Assembly (NCBI GenBank): GCA_002778455.1 | Contig: PFCD01000004.1 | Location: 3,543 to 35,723, forward strand | DNA from: Candidatus Micrarchaeota archaeon CG10_big_fil_rev_8_21_14_0_10_45_29 | GTDB taxonomy: Archaea > Micrarchaeota > Micrarchaeia > Anstonellales > Anstonellaceae | Direction: 5' to 3' | DNA length: 32,181 bases | In this document: positions 21,762 to 30,317 of the stretch, piece by piece | Numbering within the stretch: the first letter of the stretch is position 1 | Layout of the letters: each line of letters begins with the position of its first letter | Program-made: the position numbers and the translations under genes | Notes under the pieces: model-generated | What the model saw: the letters and a program-made list of their open reading frames with translations, nothing else | The model's database searches: none | What the model was told of the DNA's origin: nothing

Positions 21762-23174
21762 ATGCTAAGGCTCTATAACACCCTAAGCCGCAAGGTGGAG
21801 GATGTAAAAAAGAGGAAAGGAAAGCCCCTTTTTGTGTATGTTTGCGGCATAACCCCATATGACAACTGCCATTTGGGGCATGCGCGCACCTTTATTGCAT
21901 TTGATATTATGCGAAGGTGGATGCTGCACAGCGGATATAATGTGAAGTATATACAAAATGTCACAGACATTGATGACAAGATAATAAAGAGGGCTAAAGA
22001 GAGGAAAATGCAGCCGCTTGAGCTCTCTTCCAAATACGATAAAAAGGCAAGGGAGGAAATGAAAGCTCTAAATATTTTGGAAGCAGATGAGATGCCAAAA
22101 ATATCCCAAAGCATTGAGCAGACATTGGCACTAATACAAAAGCTTGTTGACAAGAAAATTGCCTATATTACAGCTACAGGCGTATATTATGATATTTCAA
22201 AATTCCCAGGGTATGGAAAGCTCTCTGGGCAGGATTTGCAAAAAATAAAAGTTGGGGCAAGGATAGAGGTTGATGAGCAGAAGAGAAATCCCGAGGATTT
22301 TGCCCTCTGGAAGCTTGAGGAGAGCCCCGGCGCCACCTATGAATCGCCTTGGGGGCGGGGGCGGCCCGGATGGCATATTGAATGCTCTGCCATGTCAATG
22401 CATTCCACCGGAGGAGAGCCGCTTGACTTGCATTGCGGGGCGCGGGATTTGATATTTCCCCACCATGAAAATGAGATAGCCCAGAGCGAGGGGGCAGGAT
22501 ATAAGCCTTTCTCGCGAATGTGGGCGCACACAGGCTTTTTGACTGTGAATAAGGAGAAGATGGCAAAGTCTTTGGGAAATTTTGTAACCATTGCAGAGGC
22601 ATTGAAAAAATGGGATGCAAATGTGCTGCGCCTTTTCTTTTCTTTGGCGCATTACCGCTCGCCGATTGATTTTTCTGAAAATGCGATAGAGGGGGCAAAA
22701 AATGCGCTTGAGAATGTGCGCCGCTCTCTCTCTGTAATGGAGGGGGAAGGGGCAGCGCCAGATGAGATGGAGGAGGGAGATTTGAATGGCGCCACCACAG
22801 CCGCAATAAAAAGTTTCTCAGAGCATATGGATAATGACTTGAACACCCCGCTGGCTTTGGCAGAGCTTATAGAAATTTCCAAGCGCATCGCACGTGTGCG
22901 GGCGATGGGAAAATGCTCGCGCGCATGCCTTGAGAAAAACGCGAAAAAAGTGGCTGAGGCATTTGCGATATTAGGGATAGAAGTTATGCCTGCAGAGGCG
23001 GCGGGAAAAGCTTCCGGAATAGATGAGGCGGAAATAAGCAGGCTTATTGGGGAAAGGGAAGAGGCGCGCAAAAAAAAGGATTTTGCAAAATCAGATGCCA
23101 TAAGAGATGAATTGGCAAAAGCAGGAGTAATTTTGGAAGATGGCAAAGATGGCGTGAAATGGCGCTATGCTTGA
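21762..23174 (+). CDS. cysS: Cysteinyl-tRNA synthetase
   Basis: A 470-residue class I aminoacyl-tRNA synthetase that charges tRNA-Cys. HLGH (37-40, the HIGH motif), GLNVKYIQNVTDIDDK, ECSAMSMHSTGGEPLDLHCGARDLIFPHHENEIAQSE and KMAKS (266-270, KMSKS) are all present. The zinc ligands Cys28, Cys208, His233/234 and Glu238 align with those of the E. coli enzyme, giving cysteine specificity. The C-terminal helical DALR-type region is complete and ends DGVKWRYA. The ATG is 27 nt from the shared TATA box. Presence of CysS shows direct tRNA-Cys charging rather than the SepRS pathway. Firm. Confidence 0.97.
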   Translation: MLRLYNTLSRKVEDVKKRKGKPLFVYVCGITPYDNCHLGHARTFIAFDIMRRWMLHSGYNVKYIQNVTDIDDKIIKRAKERKMQPLELSSKYDKKAREEMKALNILEADEMPKISQSIEQTLALIQKLVDKKIAYITATGVYYDISKFPGYGKLSGQDLQKIKVGARIEVDEQKRNPEDFALWKLEESPGATYESPWGRGRPGWHIECSAMSMHSTGGEPLDLHCGARDLIFPHHENEIAQSEGAGYKPFSRMWAHTGFLTVNKEKMAKSLGNFVTIAEALKKWDANVLRLFFSLAHYRSPIDFSENAIEGAKNALENVRRSLSVMEGEGAAPDEMEEGDLNGATTAAIKSFSEHMDNDLNTPLALAELIEISKRIARVRAMGKCSRACLEKNAKKVAEAFAILGIEVMPAEAAGKASGIDEAEISRLIGEREEARKKKDFAKSDAIRDELAKAGVILEDGKDGVKWRYA

Positions 23175-23234
23175 GATTTTTTCTAAAACACACCCTAATA
23201 AACCTCCTTTTCCTGAAAATAAACAGGTGATAGC

Positions 23235-23450
23235 TTGATTTTGCCAAAAGCGCCTGTAGAGCGGCTTATAAGAAGTTCGGGGGCAGAGAGAGTTGCAAAT
23301 GATGCCTCTATGGAGCTTACCTCAACTCTTGAGAGAATAGGCTACAAAATAGCAGAACAGGCAAAAAGATATGCCCACCATGCAGGAAGAAAAACCGTTG
23401 TAAGCGGAGACATAAAATTGGCTGCAGAGGAATGGGTAAGAAATCTATAG
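23235..23450 (+). CDS. Archaeal histone
   Basis: A 71-residue single histone fold. LPKAPVERLIRSSGAERVANDASMELTSTLERIGYKIAEQAKRYAHHAGRKTVVSGDIKLAAEEW gives helix 1, the long helix 2 and helix 3; RSSGAERV, RHAGRKT-type HHAGRKT and the DIKLA element match HMf-type histones, including the paired loops that contact DNA. No N- or C-terminal tail. The start is TTG with AGGTGA four nt upstream (alternative TTG at 23241). It dimerises and wraps DNA. Three-prime end overlaps the convergent NFACT gene by 6 nt. Firm. Confidence 0.95.
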   Translation: MILPKAPVERLIRSSGAERVANDASMELTSTLERIGYKIAEQAKRYAHHAGRKTVVSGDIKLAAEEWVRNL

Positions 23451-24455
23451 GCTTATTTTAAGGGTTTTGGAATCTGCTGATTCCCCTTTTTCAAATTTTG
23501 GCTTTTGCCCCTCATTTATTGAGGCTATTATTGTCTCAAGGCGGGCTAAATTTTTCTCAAGCCATTGGCAGGCGCCCTCAAGCGTTTGTATTTTTGCCTC
23601 TGTTTTTTTAAGAGCTTTTTTTTGCTCATCAAGGCGATGAAGAAGCTTTTTCTCTTTTTGGCTTAATTCGTTTTGTGTATTCGGGCCCTTGTCAATATGC
23701 TCAATAGCTTGCGAGAGGGTGGAAAATTTATTTCCTTCCTTTCCCTCAAGAGGCATAATGGAGGGCTCTTCTGCATATGCAAAAAAATGCGGATTTTCAA
23801 TTGCTTCCCCCATGCATTTTAGAAGGCGCTTTAATTTTTCCCCTGAAATAGAGGCTGCCGCTTCCTCTTCCCCTATTTTTGCATTTGCAAGTATTTTTGA
23901 GGCATATTGCTTATTTAATGAATTTTTTTGCAATAAGGAAAGAATTTTTGCATCCCCCACCTTTTGCGCTGCCAAAAGAAAGCTTTTCTCATCAGAGAAA
24001 TTAACCCCTTCTCTCCCATCCGACCATTCATAAATTTGCCCTGCGCGAAAATGGCGCTTTTGCGAGAGGTCGTATGTATAAGGGCGGATTATTTTATCGT
24101 TTTCAAGCAAAAGCAAATTTCCGTGGGGAAAAGTCTCAAACACAAGGCGCATGTTGTTGGAAAAATCAAGAAAAAATATAGCGTCATTATTATGCTGGCA
24201 AAAGGCTCGCAAAAATTTATTGCAAAGCTGTTTTCTTAAAAACATTGCATAAGGAGAAGGGTTTTGCGGAGAGGGAGGGGGATTCTCGCTAATATAGAAG
24301 TATTTTCCAATTTGTATTATGAGGGATTTTTTGCCAAACACAAGGCGAAATTTTCCTGGCGCCAATTCATATGCCCTCTCAAGCCTCCCCCCCACTAAAG
24401 ATTGGGCCTCTTTTAGCAATATTGAATATTCTGCGCCGCATAAGGTGCGTTTCAT
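23445..24455 (-). CDS. NFACT-N domain protein, shortened (Rqc2/FbpA-related)
   Basis: A 336-residue protein. Residues 1-130 carry the NFACT-N pattern: LVGGRLERAYEL, AMFLRKQL, QHNNDAIFFLDFSNN, HGNLLLLENDKI. A helix-hairpin-like region follows (about 165-225), then a coiled coil (275-325). Full archaeal NFACT proteins (about 600-700 residues) have a C-terminal NFACT-R RNA-binding domain; here the frame stops after the coiled coil. The Asp-Arg pair of the N domain, needed for peptidyl-tail work in bacterial/eukaryotic relatives, reads Asp91-Ala92. Hence a reduced ribosome-quality-control factor, or a split gene with the rest elsewhere. Start: ATG 26 nt from AATATAAAG. Confidence 0.75.
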   Translation of the reverse strand: MKRTLCGAEYSILLKEAQSLVGGRLERAYELAPGKFRLVFGKKSLIIQIGKYFYISENPPPSPQNPSPYAMFLRKQLCNKFLRAFCQHNNDAIFFLDFSNNMRLVFETFPHGNLLLLENDKIIRPYTYDLSQKRHFRAGQIYEWSDGREGVNFSDEKSFLLAAQKVGDAKILSLLQKNSLNKQYASKILANAKIGEEEAAASISGEKLKRLLKCMGEAIENPHFFAYAEEPSIMPLEGKEGNKFSTLSQAIEHIDKGPNTQNELSQKEKKLLHRLDEQKKALKKTEAKIQTLEGACQWLEKNLARLETIIASINEGQKPKFEKGESADSKTLKISL

Positions 24456-24566
24456 AAAAAGAATATGAGAATGCGCCTTTATATTCCTGCACGCCAAAAA
24501 AACCCCTTACCCCCGCATTCTATTTGTGGCGGGGGCAGAATGGCTGGAAAGAGGCAGTTTACACTT

Positions 24567-27263
24567 TTATGCAATAGAAATTTTTGCGGCTGCGCTTTTC
24601 TCGCGCATTTTGGAAAATAGCTGCCTTGCCTGCGGAATAATAAATGCTGTGGAGGAGACAAGCAATATTGCCACCCACTCACTTACTCCAAGAGGCACTG
24701 TCTTGAATAATGCGTTTAGCGGGGTGTATAGCACAACTATTTGCAATAAAATGGAAATTATTATAGCCAGGCTTACAAATTTGTTTTTTATAAAGTCAAA
24801 GCAGAAATTTTGCGCCTTATAGGTAAGCACATGAAACATCTGGAAAATAATGAGGGCGCTAAATGCCACAGAGTTTGCAATTGCGCTGCCTATTCCGTAG
24901 AGGCTGTAAAGGAAAAGGGTGCCTGCCCCCATAATGCACCCTAAAAGAAGCACATTTTCCACCATATTGGAAGTTATGATATCCTCATGCCTCCTGCGCG
25001 GAGAGGCAGCCATAATGTCTTTTGAGTGGGGGTCAAGCCCTAATGCAAGCCCGGGCAAGCCGTCTGTGAGAAGGTTAATCCAAAGTATTTGTATTGCTAT
25101 AAGGGGCAATGGCCAGCCTATTATTACTGCAATAAATATTACAAGAAGCTCTCCTAAGTTTGAGGAAAGGGTATATTGCACAAATTGGCGTATGCTCTCA
25201 TATACCCCCCGCCCCTCTTCCACTGCGTTTACTATTGAGGCAAAATTATCATCAGTTAAAACCATATCAGAGGCTTCGCGCGCAACATCTGTGCCCATAA
25301 GCCCCATGGCAACCCCTATGTCTGCCTTTTTCAGGGCCGGCGCATCATTTACCCCGTCCCCCGTCATTGCCACAATATGCCCGCGGGCGCGCAAAGCGCT
25401 TAATATGCGCACCTTATGAGAGGGGCTTACGCGCGCAAATATTCTCACCTTCTCAATTATTTTTGAAAGCTTGGAATCATTCATTCTCTCAAGCTCAGAG
25501 CCGTCAATTGCCAAATCCCCCTCTTGCAAAAGCCCTATCTCTTTTGCAATTGCAATTGCTGTTAGCTTGAAATCCCCTGTAACCATTATGGTGCGAATGC
25601 CTGCCTTTTTGCATTTTGCAATTGCTGCCCCGACTTCTGGGCGGGGAGGGTCTATCATTGCCTGCAAGCCGATAAATACAATGGATTGCTCTGCGTTTGC
25701 GCTGGGAGAGGATGCAGGCATCTTTTTATAGGCAAATGCAAGCACCCGCAAAGCAGAGGATGCCATTTTTTCATTTGCTTCCAAAATTTGCCTTCTCTCT
25801 TTTGCATTTATTTTTTTTGCTTTGCCGTTTTTTAAAATATATTTGCATTTTGAGATAATTACGTCCGGCGCGCCCTTTACATATGCTATTTTGCCCTTTC
25901 CTTGCCTGTGAATGGTGCTCATCATTTTTCTTTTTGAATCAAAGGGAATCTCATCTATTCTTGCAAAGCGCGCATCGATTTGCTTTTTGCTTATTTTCAT
26001 TTTGGATGCAGAGGCAAGAAGCGCCGCCTCCGTAGGGTCGCCTAGCATATGAAACTTTCCTTTTTTCTTCTCAAGCTTGGAGTCGTTGCAAAGCGCGCCT
26101 GCAATAAGAAGCTCTCTCAAATCCGCGCCGCCTGCGCTTCCTCCGCCATCATATGAGAATTTTCCGCTAGAGGAGTATCCCTCTCCGCTAACGGAGATGA
26201 ATTTTCCCCCTAAAAATATTTTTCTTACAGTCATTTCATTTTTTGTCAATGTGCCTGTTTTATCTGAGCAGATAATATCTGTGGAGCCGAGGGTTTCGAC
26301 AGAGGGGAGGCGGCGTATAAGCGCATGCCTTTTTACCATGCGGCTGACACCAAGCGCCATGGAAATTGTGACAATCGCGGGAAGCCCTTCAGGCACTGCC
26401 GCAACCACAAGCGCGACAGAGGCTAAAAACAGGCTGCTTATGTTTTCAGCAACAAAAGAGCCTGTGCTAAAGTAATCGCGTATCACCCCTGTTGCAAATA
26501 CTATTGCGCAAAGCGCCAGCACCGCATAGCCTATTGTGCGCCCCATGCGCGAAATTTTTACCTGCATCGGAGTGTCCCTTTCCTTCTCCCCTGAAATAAG
26601 GGACGCGATTTTTCCCATCTCTGTATTCATTCCTGTTGCGCACACCAATGCTTTTGCCCTCCCCCTTGCAACATTTGAGCCCATAAACACCATGTTTGCC
26701 ATATCCTGCAAAGAGGGTGAGCCTCTTATTGCCTCAAAATGTTTTTTGGAAGGGTTTGACTCTCCTGTAAGCATTGACTCATCTATTTGCAATGACGCCT
26801 CCTCCAGAATGCGCGCGTCTGCAGGCACCCTCATGCCTGCCTCTAAAATTATTATGTCTCCTGTAACAAGCTTTCTTGAATCTATTTCAATTTCATGCCC
26901 GTCTCGCAATACCCTTGCTTTTGGCGCGCTTAATTTTCGCAAAGCCTCGATTGCCTTCTCTGCCTTGTATTCCTGCACAAAGCCAAGGACAGCGTTTAGC
27001 ACTACTATTACAAGAATTACTATTGCGTCAAATTCCTCCCCTATTAGCGCGGATACGGCGGCAGCTACAATGAGAATAAGCACCATAAATGATTTGAATT
27101 GCCTTAAAAAAATTGCAATGGGGGAGATTTTCTTGCCTTCCTGCAAAATATTTTCCCCTTCGCGCAAAAGCCTTCTTGACGCCTCTGCAGAGCCAAGCCC
27201 CTCAAATTTGGAATTTAGCTGCTCCAAAGCCTCTTTGGCGCTTATATTATAATAATTCCCCAT
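24567..27263 (-). CDS. P-type ATPase, P2A calcium pump
   Basis: An 898-residue cation pump of the SERCA/PMR1 type. Visible: actuator TGES (166-169), membrane helix 4 VAAVPEGLP with Glu292, phosphorylation loop DKTGT (Asp334), P-loop TGDGVND (634-640), helix 5 NLGE (Asn702, Glu705) and helix 6 NLLTDGLP (Asn730, Thr733, Asp734). Those side chains match the SERCA site II ligands Glu309, Asn796, Thr799 and Asp800, so a Ca2+ substrate is likely; the second-site acidic residue in helix 8 is not evident, as in single-site PMR1-like pumps. N-terminal SAKEALEQLNSK is usual. Ten membrane helices; acts in the cytoplasmic membrane. Confidence 0.93.
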   Translation of the reverse strand: MGNYYNISAKEALEQLNSKFEGLGSAEASRRLLREGENILQEGKKISPIAIFLRQFKSFMVLILIVAAAVSALIGEEFDAIVILVIVVLNAVLGFVQEYKAEKAIEALRKLSAPKARVLRDGHEIEIDSRKLVTGDIIILEAGMRVPADARILEEASLQIDESMLTGESNPSKKHFEAIRGSPSLQDMANMVFMGSNVARGRAKALVCATGMNTEMGKIASLISGEKERDTPMQVKISRMGRTIGYAVLALCAIVFATGVIRDYFSTGSFVAENISSLFLASVALVVAAVPEGLPAIVTISMALGVSRMVKRHALIRRLPSVETLGSTDIICSDKTGTLTKNEMTVRKIFLGGKFISVSGEGYSSSGKFSYDGGGSAGGADLRELLIAGALCNDSKLEKKKGKFHMLGDPTEAALLASASKMKISKKQIDARFARIDEIPFDSKRKMMSTIHRQGKGKIAYVKGAPDVIISKCKYILKNGKAKKINAKERRQILEANEKMASSALRVLAFAYKKMPASSPSANAEQSIVFIGLQAMIDPPRPEVGAAIAKCKKAGIRTIMVTGDFKLTAIAIAKEIGLLQEGDLAIDGSELERMNDSKLSKIIEKVRIFARVSPSHKVRILSALRARGHIVAMTGDGVNDAPALKKADIGVAMGLMGTDVAREASDMVLTDDNFASIVNAVEEGRGVYESIRQFVQYTLSSNLGELLVIFIAVIIGWPLPLIAIQILWINLLTDGLPGLALGLDPHSKDIMAASPRRRHEDIITSNMVENVLLLGCIMGAGTLFLYSLYGIGSAIANSVAFSALIIFQMFHVLTYKAQNFCFDFIKNKFVSLAIIISILLQIVVLYTPLNALFKTVPLGVSEWVAILLVSSTAFIIPQARQLFSKMREKSAAAKISIA

Positions 27264-27353
27264 TTTCTTTCCCGAAAAATCCTATGCTGGCAACATTTAT
27301 AATGTTGAAATAAGGGCAAACTCTTTATTTACTGCGCAGGGCATAATAATTGC

Positions 27354-28949
27354 ATGAGCTACCTTAACGCACAGGCGCCTCTTCCCCGCCAATACCAGAG
27401 CGATATTGCTGATGCAGTAATTAATGGAGGCTCGGCGCTTGTGGTGCTTCCCACAGGAATGGGAAAAACGCTTGTTGCTCTGCTTGTGGCAAATAAAAAA
27501 TTAGATGAGGGAAACGTGCTTTTTCTTGCGCCCACCCGCCCCCTGGCGGCGCAGCATGAGCAGGTGTGCAGAAAATGGCTTAATTTAAAAGAGGAGGAAA
27601 TTTCCCTTGTAAGCGGGCTTATAAGCGCAAAAGAGCGCCCGAAAATATATGCCAAAGAGCCGAAAATTCTCCTCTCCACCCCGCAAACAATTGCAAATGA
27701 TTTGGAGGCAGGCAGGCTTAAGTGGGATTTTTCATTATGCATATTTGATGAGGTGCACCGCGCGGTTGGAAAATATGCGTATACAAAAGTTGCAAAAGAG
27801 GCGCTGGCGCACAATACGATGGTGCTTGGGCTTACCGCATCCCCCGGCGCGCAGAAAAAGAAAATTCAGGAAATTCTGGATGCTTTGGGAATAAAGAATG
27901 TGCAGATTCGCACCCATGAGGATGAGGATGTAAAAAAATACATAAAGCAATTGCAGATAAAATGGATAGAAGTGCCCCTTACTTTGGATATTTTGCAGAT
28001 AAAAATGCTTCTTGAGAAAATGGCTTCCAAATATTCCACCACGCTTAAAAAAATGGGATTTTTTGCAAAGTTTAACACAAAAAAAAGCATGGCAGAGATG
28101 AGGGCGAAAATTCTTGCCTCAAATTCAAAATTAAAGTATTCTGCCATCTCGTTTCATGCAAGCCTTTTTAGCTCGGTGCATATGCTTGAATTGCTTGAGA
28201 CTCAGGGGGTGCAGTCTTTGCGAAAATTCATCTCCCGCGTAAAAGAGAGGGATGAGAGCAAGGCGCAGCAGCGCATTCTCTCTGATGCGAATTTTGCGGA
28301 AGTTGAGAGATTGCTTGAAAAATGCGCAGAGCACCCAAAGCTTGCAAAGCTTGTGCAAATAATAAAAGAGAGGCCTGCGGGGGAGAAATTTATTGTGTTT
28401 TCACAATACCGGGACCAGGTGGATGTAATATGCAAAGAGCTTGGGGATGCCGGGCTTTTGTGCTCCGCCTTTATGGGCAAAAAAGGCGGCGTGACGCAAA
28501 AAATCCAGGCAAAAACAATAGAGCGGTTTAGGGAGGGAAAATTTGACATACTTGTTGCAACTTCCATAGGCGAGGAGGGGCTGGACATCCCGTCTGTTGA
28601 TAATGTGATATTTTTTGAGCCGGCGCCATCTGAGATAAGGGCAATACAGAGAAGAGGGCGGGCTGGCAGGGCAAAAATAGGAAACATGTTCGGGCTTATT
28701 GCAAAAGGCACCCGCGATGAGGCGTTTTTCTGGGCATCGAGGAAAAGAGAGGAGAAAATGCAAAAAATAGTCGGGAAGATGAGCCTGCAAAATTCATATG
28801 CAAAAAAAAGAGAGGAAGAAAGCTGTGGGGAAAAAGAAAAAGAATCCGGAAAAAAAAGGGCGGGGAAAGAAAAAGGCGGGGAAAAAGATTCAAAATTCAA
28901 AAATAAAGGAAAGAAAGCGGCGGGGCAGAGCAGGTTATCTGATTTTTAG
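27354..28949 (+). CDS. Hef/FANCM-type DNA helicase lacking the nuclease domain
   Basis: A 531-residue SF2 helicase. RQYQSDIADAVINGG (Q-type motif), Walker A LPTGMGKT (32-39), DEVH (132-135, motif II), TASPG (161-165), the long helical insert at 215-320 (CxxK-like), motif V SIGEEGLDIPS, motif VI QRRGRAGR (432-439). These match archaeal Hef/FANCM/ERCC4-type helicases that act on stalled forks. The XPF-type nuclease domain with ERKx3D found in full euryarchaeal Hef is absent; instead residues 485-531 are a basic linker ending QSRLSDF, close to a PCNA-binding (PIP) motif. Leaderless-looking ATG about 28 nt after TTTATTT. Nuclease may be encoded elsewhere. Confidence 0.85.
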   Translation: MSYLNAQAPLPRQYQSDIADAVINGGSALVVLPTGMGKTLVALLVANKKLDEGNVLFLAPTRPLAAQHEQVCRKWLNLKEEEISLVSGLISAKERPKIYAKEPKILLSTPQTIANDLEAGRLKWDFSLCIFDEVHRAVGKYAYTKVAKEALAHNTMVLGLTASPGAQKKKIQEILDALGIKNVQIRTHEDEDVKKYIKQLQIKWIEVPLTLDILQIKMLLEKMASKYSTTLKKMGFFAKFNTKKSMAEMRAKILASNSKLKYSAISFHASLFSSVHMLELLETQGVQSLRKFISRVKERDESKAQQRILSDANFAEVERLLEKCAEHPKLAKLVQIIKERPAGEKFIVFSQYRDQVDVICKELGDAGLLCSAFMGKKGGVTQKIQAKTIERFREGKFDILVATSIGEEGLDIPSVDNVIFFEPAPSEIRAIQRRGRAGRAKIGNMFGLIAKGTRDEAFFWASRKREEKMQKIVGKMSLQNSYAKKREEESCGEKEKESGKKRAGKEKGGEKDSKFKNKGKKAAGQSRLSDF

Positions 28950-28951
28950 AA

Positions 28952-29923
28952 TTATTCCATTCCTGCATCAGGGTCAAGCAAAAGGGGAGAGGGAATTCCT
29001 GTAAATATTACAAATGCCTCAAGCTCGCCTTTCTTTGACTCATCAACGCGCGCGCCCCATGAAACATTTACATTGTCAGGAAGCTTTGACATCAAAAGCT
29101 CTCCCGCCATTGTGGCGTCCCCAAGCTTCAAATCATCCCCGCCCGTAAAATGTATGAGCGCGCCGGATGCGGCAGAATAATTCACAGTAAGAAGAGGGTG
29201 CTCAAGCACGTTTGGCACTATGCTGTGCGCCTTCATGGGGCCGGACGCCCAGCCGGTGGACATCATGGATAGCCCCTTGTCGCGCGTTATGGCGCAAATG
29301 TCTGCAAAGTCTATATTCATTAAAGATGGCTCAAGGATTGTTTTGCTTATTCCTGCGACAGCGGTTTCCGCGACCTCATCAGCCATCGCGAATGCCTCCT
29401 CTACAGGGATGTTTCCCATCCAGTTTACAAGCAAGTCGTTCTCTATTACCACCAATGAGTCGCAAAAGTCTGTTAATTTACTTATTCCTATTTGCGCGAT
29501 TCTTATTCTTCCCCTCTCAAGCGCGAAAGGGAAATACACAAAGCCGAGCACCAGCGCCTTTTGCTCTTTTGCTATTTCTGCTATTACTGGCGCGGCTCCG
29601 CTTCCAGTTCCGCCTCCCATTCCTGCCAAAATAAAAACCAAATCAGCGTCTTTTACGCATTCCTCTATTTTTGCTTTGGCGGAGAGGGCGGCGTCCCTTC
29701 CGATATCTATTTTTCCCCCGGCTCCAAAGCCCTCTGTAATGCTTTTGCCTATTATTACCCTCTCTATTCCTTCTGGAAGAATGCCAAGCGCTTTTTTATC
29801 AGTATTAAATGCGATTAATTTTGCGCCCTTAAAGCCTTTTTTTGCAAGGCGGGTTAGGCTGTTGCATCCGCCTCCGCCAACTCCTGCGACTACAAATTTA
29901 AGATTGCCGTCTTTATCAGCCAT
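28952..29923 (-). CDS. ftsZ: FtsZ cell-division GTPase
   Basis: A 323-residue tubulin-family GTPase that forms the division ring. GVGGGGCNSLTRL is motif T1, tubulin signature GGGTGSG at 103-109 (in AGMGGGTGSGAAP), and T7 synergy loop NIDFAD (203-208) with the catalytic aspartates. The C-terminal domain is complete but there is no long linker or conserved C-terminal tail, so its tail ends LLLDPDAGME. FtsZ1 versus FtsZ2 cannot be decided from sequence alone. Three bases separate it from the convergent Hef-like gene. Archaeal division by FtsZ and not by ESCRT-like CdvB is suggested for this organism. Firm. Confidence 0.93.
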   Translation of the reverse strand: MADKDGNLKFVVAGVGGGGCNSLTRLAKKGFKGAKLIAFNTDKKALGILPEGIERVIIGKSITEGFGAGGKIDIGRDAALSAKAKIEECVKDADLVFILAGMGGGTGSGAAPVIAEIAKEQKALVLGFVYFPFALERGRIRIAQIGISKLTDFCDSLVVIENDLLVNWMGNIPVEEAFAMADEVAETAVAGISKTILEPSLMNIDFADICAITRDKGLSMMSTGWASGPMKAHSIVPNVLEHPLLTVNYSAASGALIHFTGGDDLKLGDATMAGELLMSKLPDNVNVSWGARVDESKKGELEAFVIFTGIPSPLLLDPDAGME

Positions 29924-30007
29924 AATCTCACACCAAAAATATTTGATAATTTCAAAATATAACCCTATCTAATACATAAAATTTCACTACTTGCCCCATA
30001 ATAGCAC

Positions 30008-30017
30008 CTATTTAAAG
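30008..30017 (+). promoter_or_regulatory. TATA box of the SRP RNA gene
   Basis: CTATTTAAAG centred near 30012 lies 26 nt before the first paired base of the SRP RNA (30038), the expected archaeal spacing. Confidence 0.65.
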
Positions 30018-30037
30018 GCAAAATACATAATAAATTC

Positions 30038-30309
30038 GGCAGGATAGGTTGGGCGGCTAGGGGCCGCCTGTTAGCGCAAACCCCCTTCAGGCGCAACTAA
30101 AATGCCTTGGGCGTATGAGGTGTTTATTCAGTGCGTGAGACAGCCGGCGTCGAAGCCATGCCTGCATGGGCGGAATTGTAAGCGAACCTGGTCAGACCGG
30201 AAGGAGCAGCCATAAGTTTTGCAGCCCCGTGCTTTGCAGTTAACCTGGTGGAGCTTGGCTTTTCAAAATGCAGGAATAGGCATTTTATGCTACCTTGGCT
30301 CCTCCTGCC
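30038..30309 (+). ncRNA. Signal recognition particle 7S RNA
   Basis: The diagnostic helix 8 segment is seen at 30185-30210: CCTGGTCAGACCGGAAGGAGCAGCC, containing GGTCAGACC, the CGGAAGG tetraloop hairpin and the AGCAGCC asymmetric loop that binds SRP54. The 5' GGCAGGA (30038-30044) pairs with 3' TCCTGCC (30303-30309), forming the terminal helix of an archaeal SRP RNA; the first 50 bases fold into the Alu-like domain (GGGCGGCTAGGGGCCGCC). About 272 nt, near family length. Ends are approximate. Works with SRP54/SRP19 in targeting secreted proteins such as those encoded in this window. Confidence 0.92.
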
Positions 30310-30317
30310 ACTTAAAT

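Noticed and set aside
26536-27252. Plus-strand open frame antisense to the P-type ATPase
   Set aside because: Overlaps a firmly identified ATPase domain; no start signal and no recognisable domain.
28202-28900. Minus-strand open frame opposite the Hef-like helicase
   Set aside because: Phe/Ser-rich shadow with no signals; helicase motifs on the other strand are unambiguous.
29220-29972. Long plus-strand open frame antisense to ftsZ
   Set aside because: Lies fully opposite a certain FtsZ gene; the translation is serine/proline-rich without motifs, a typical shadow of a biased coding frame.
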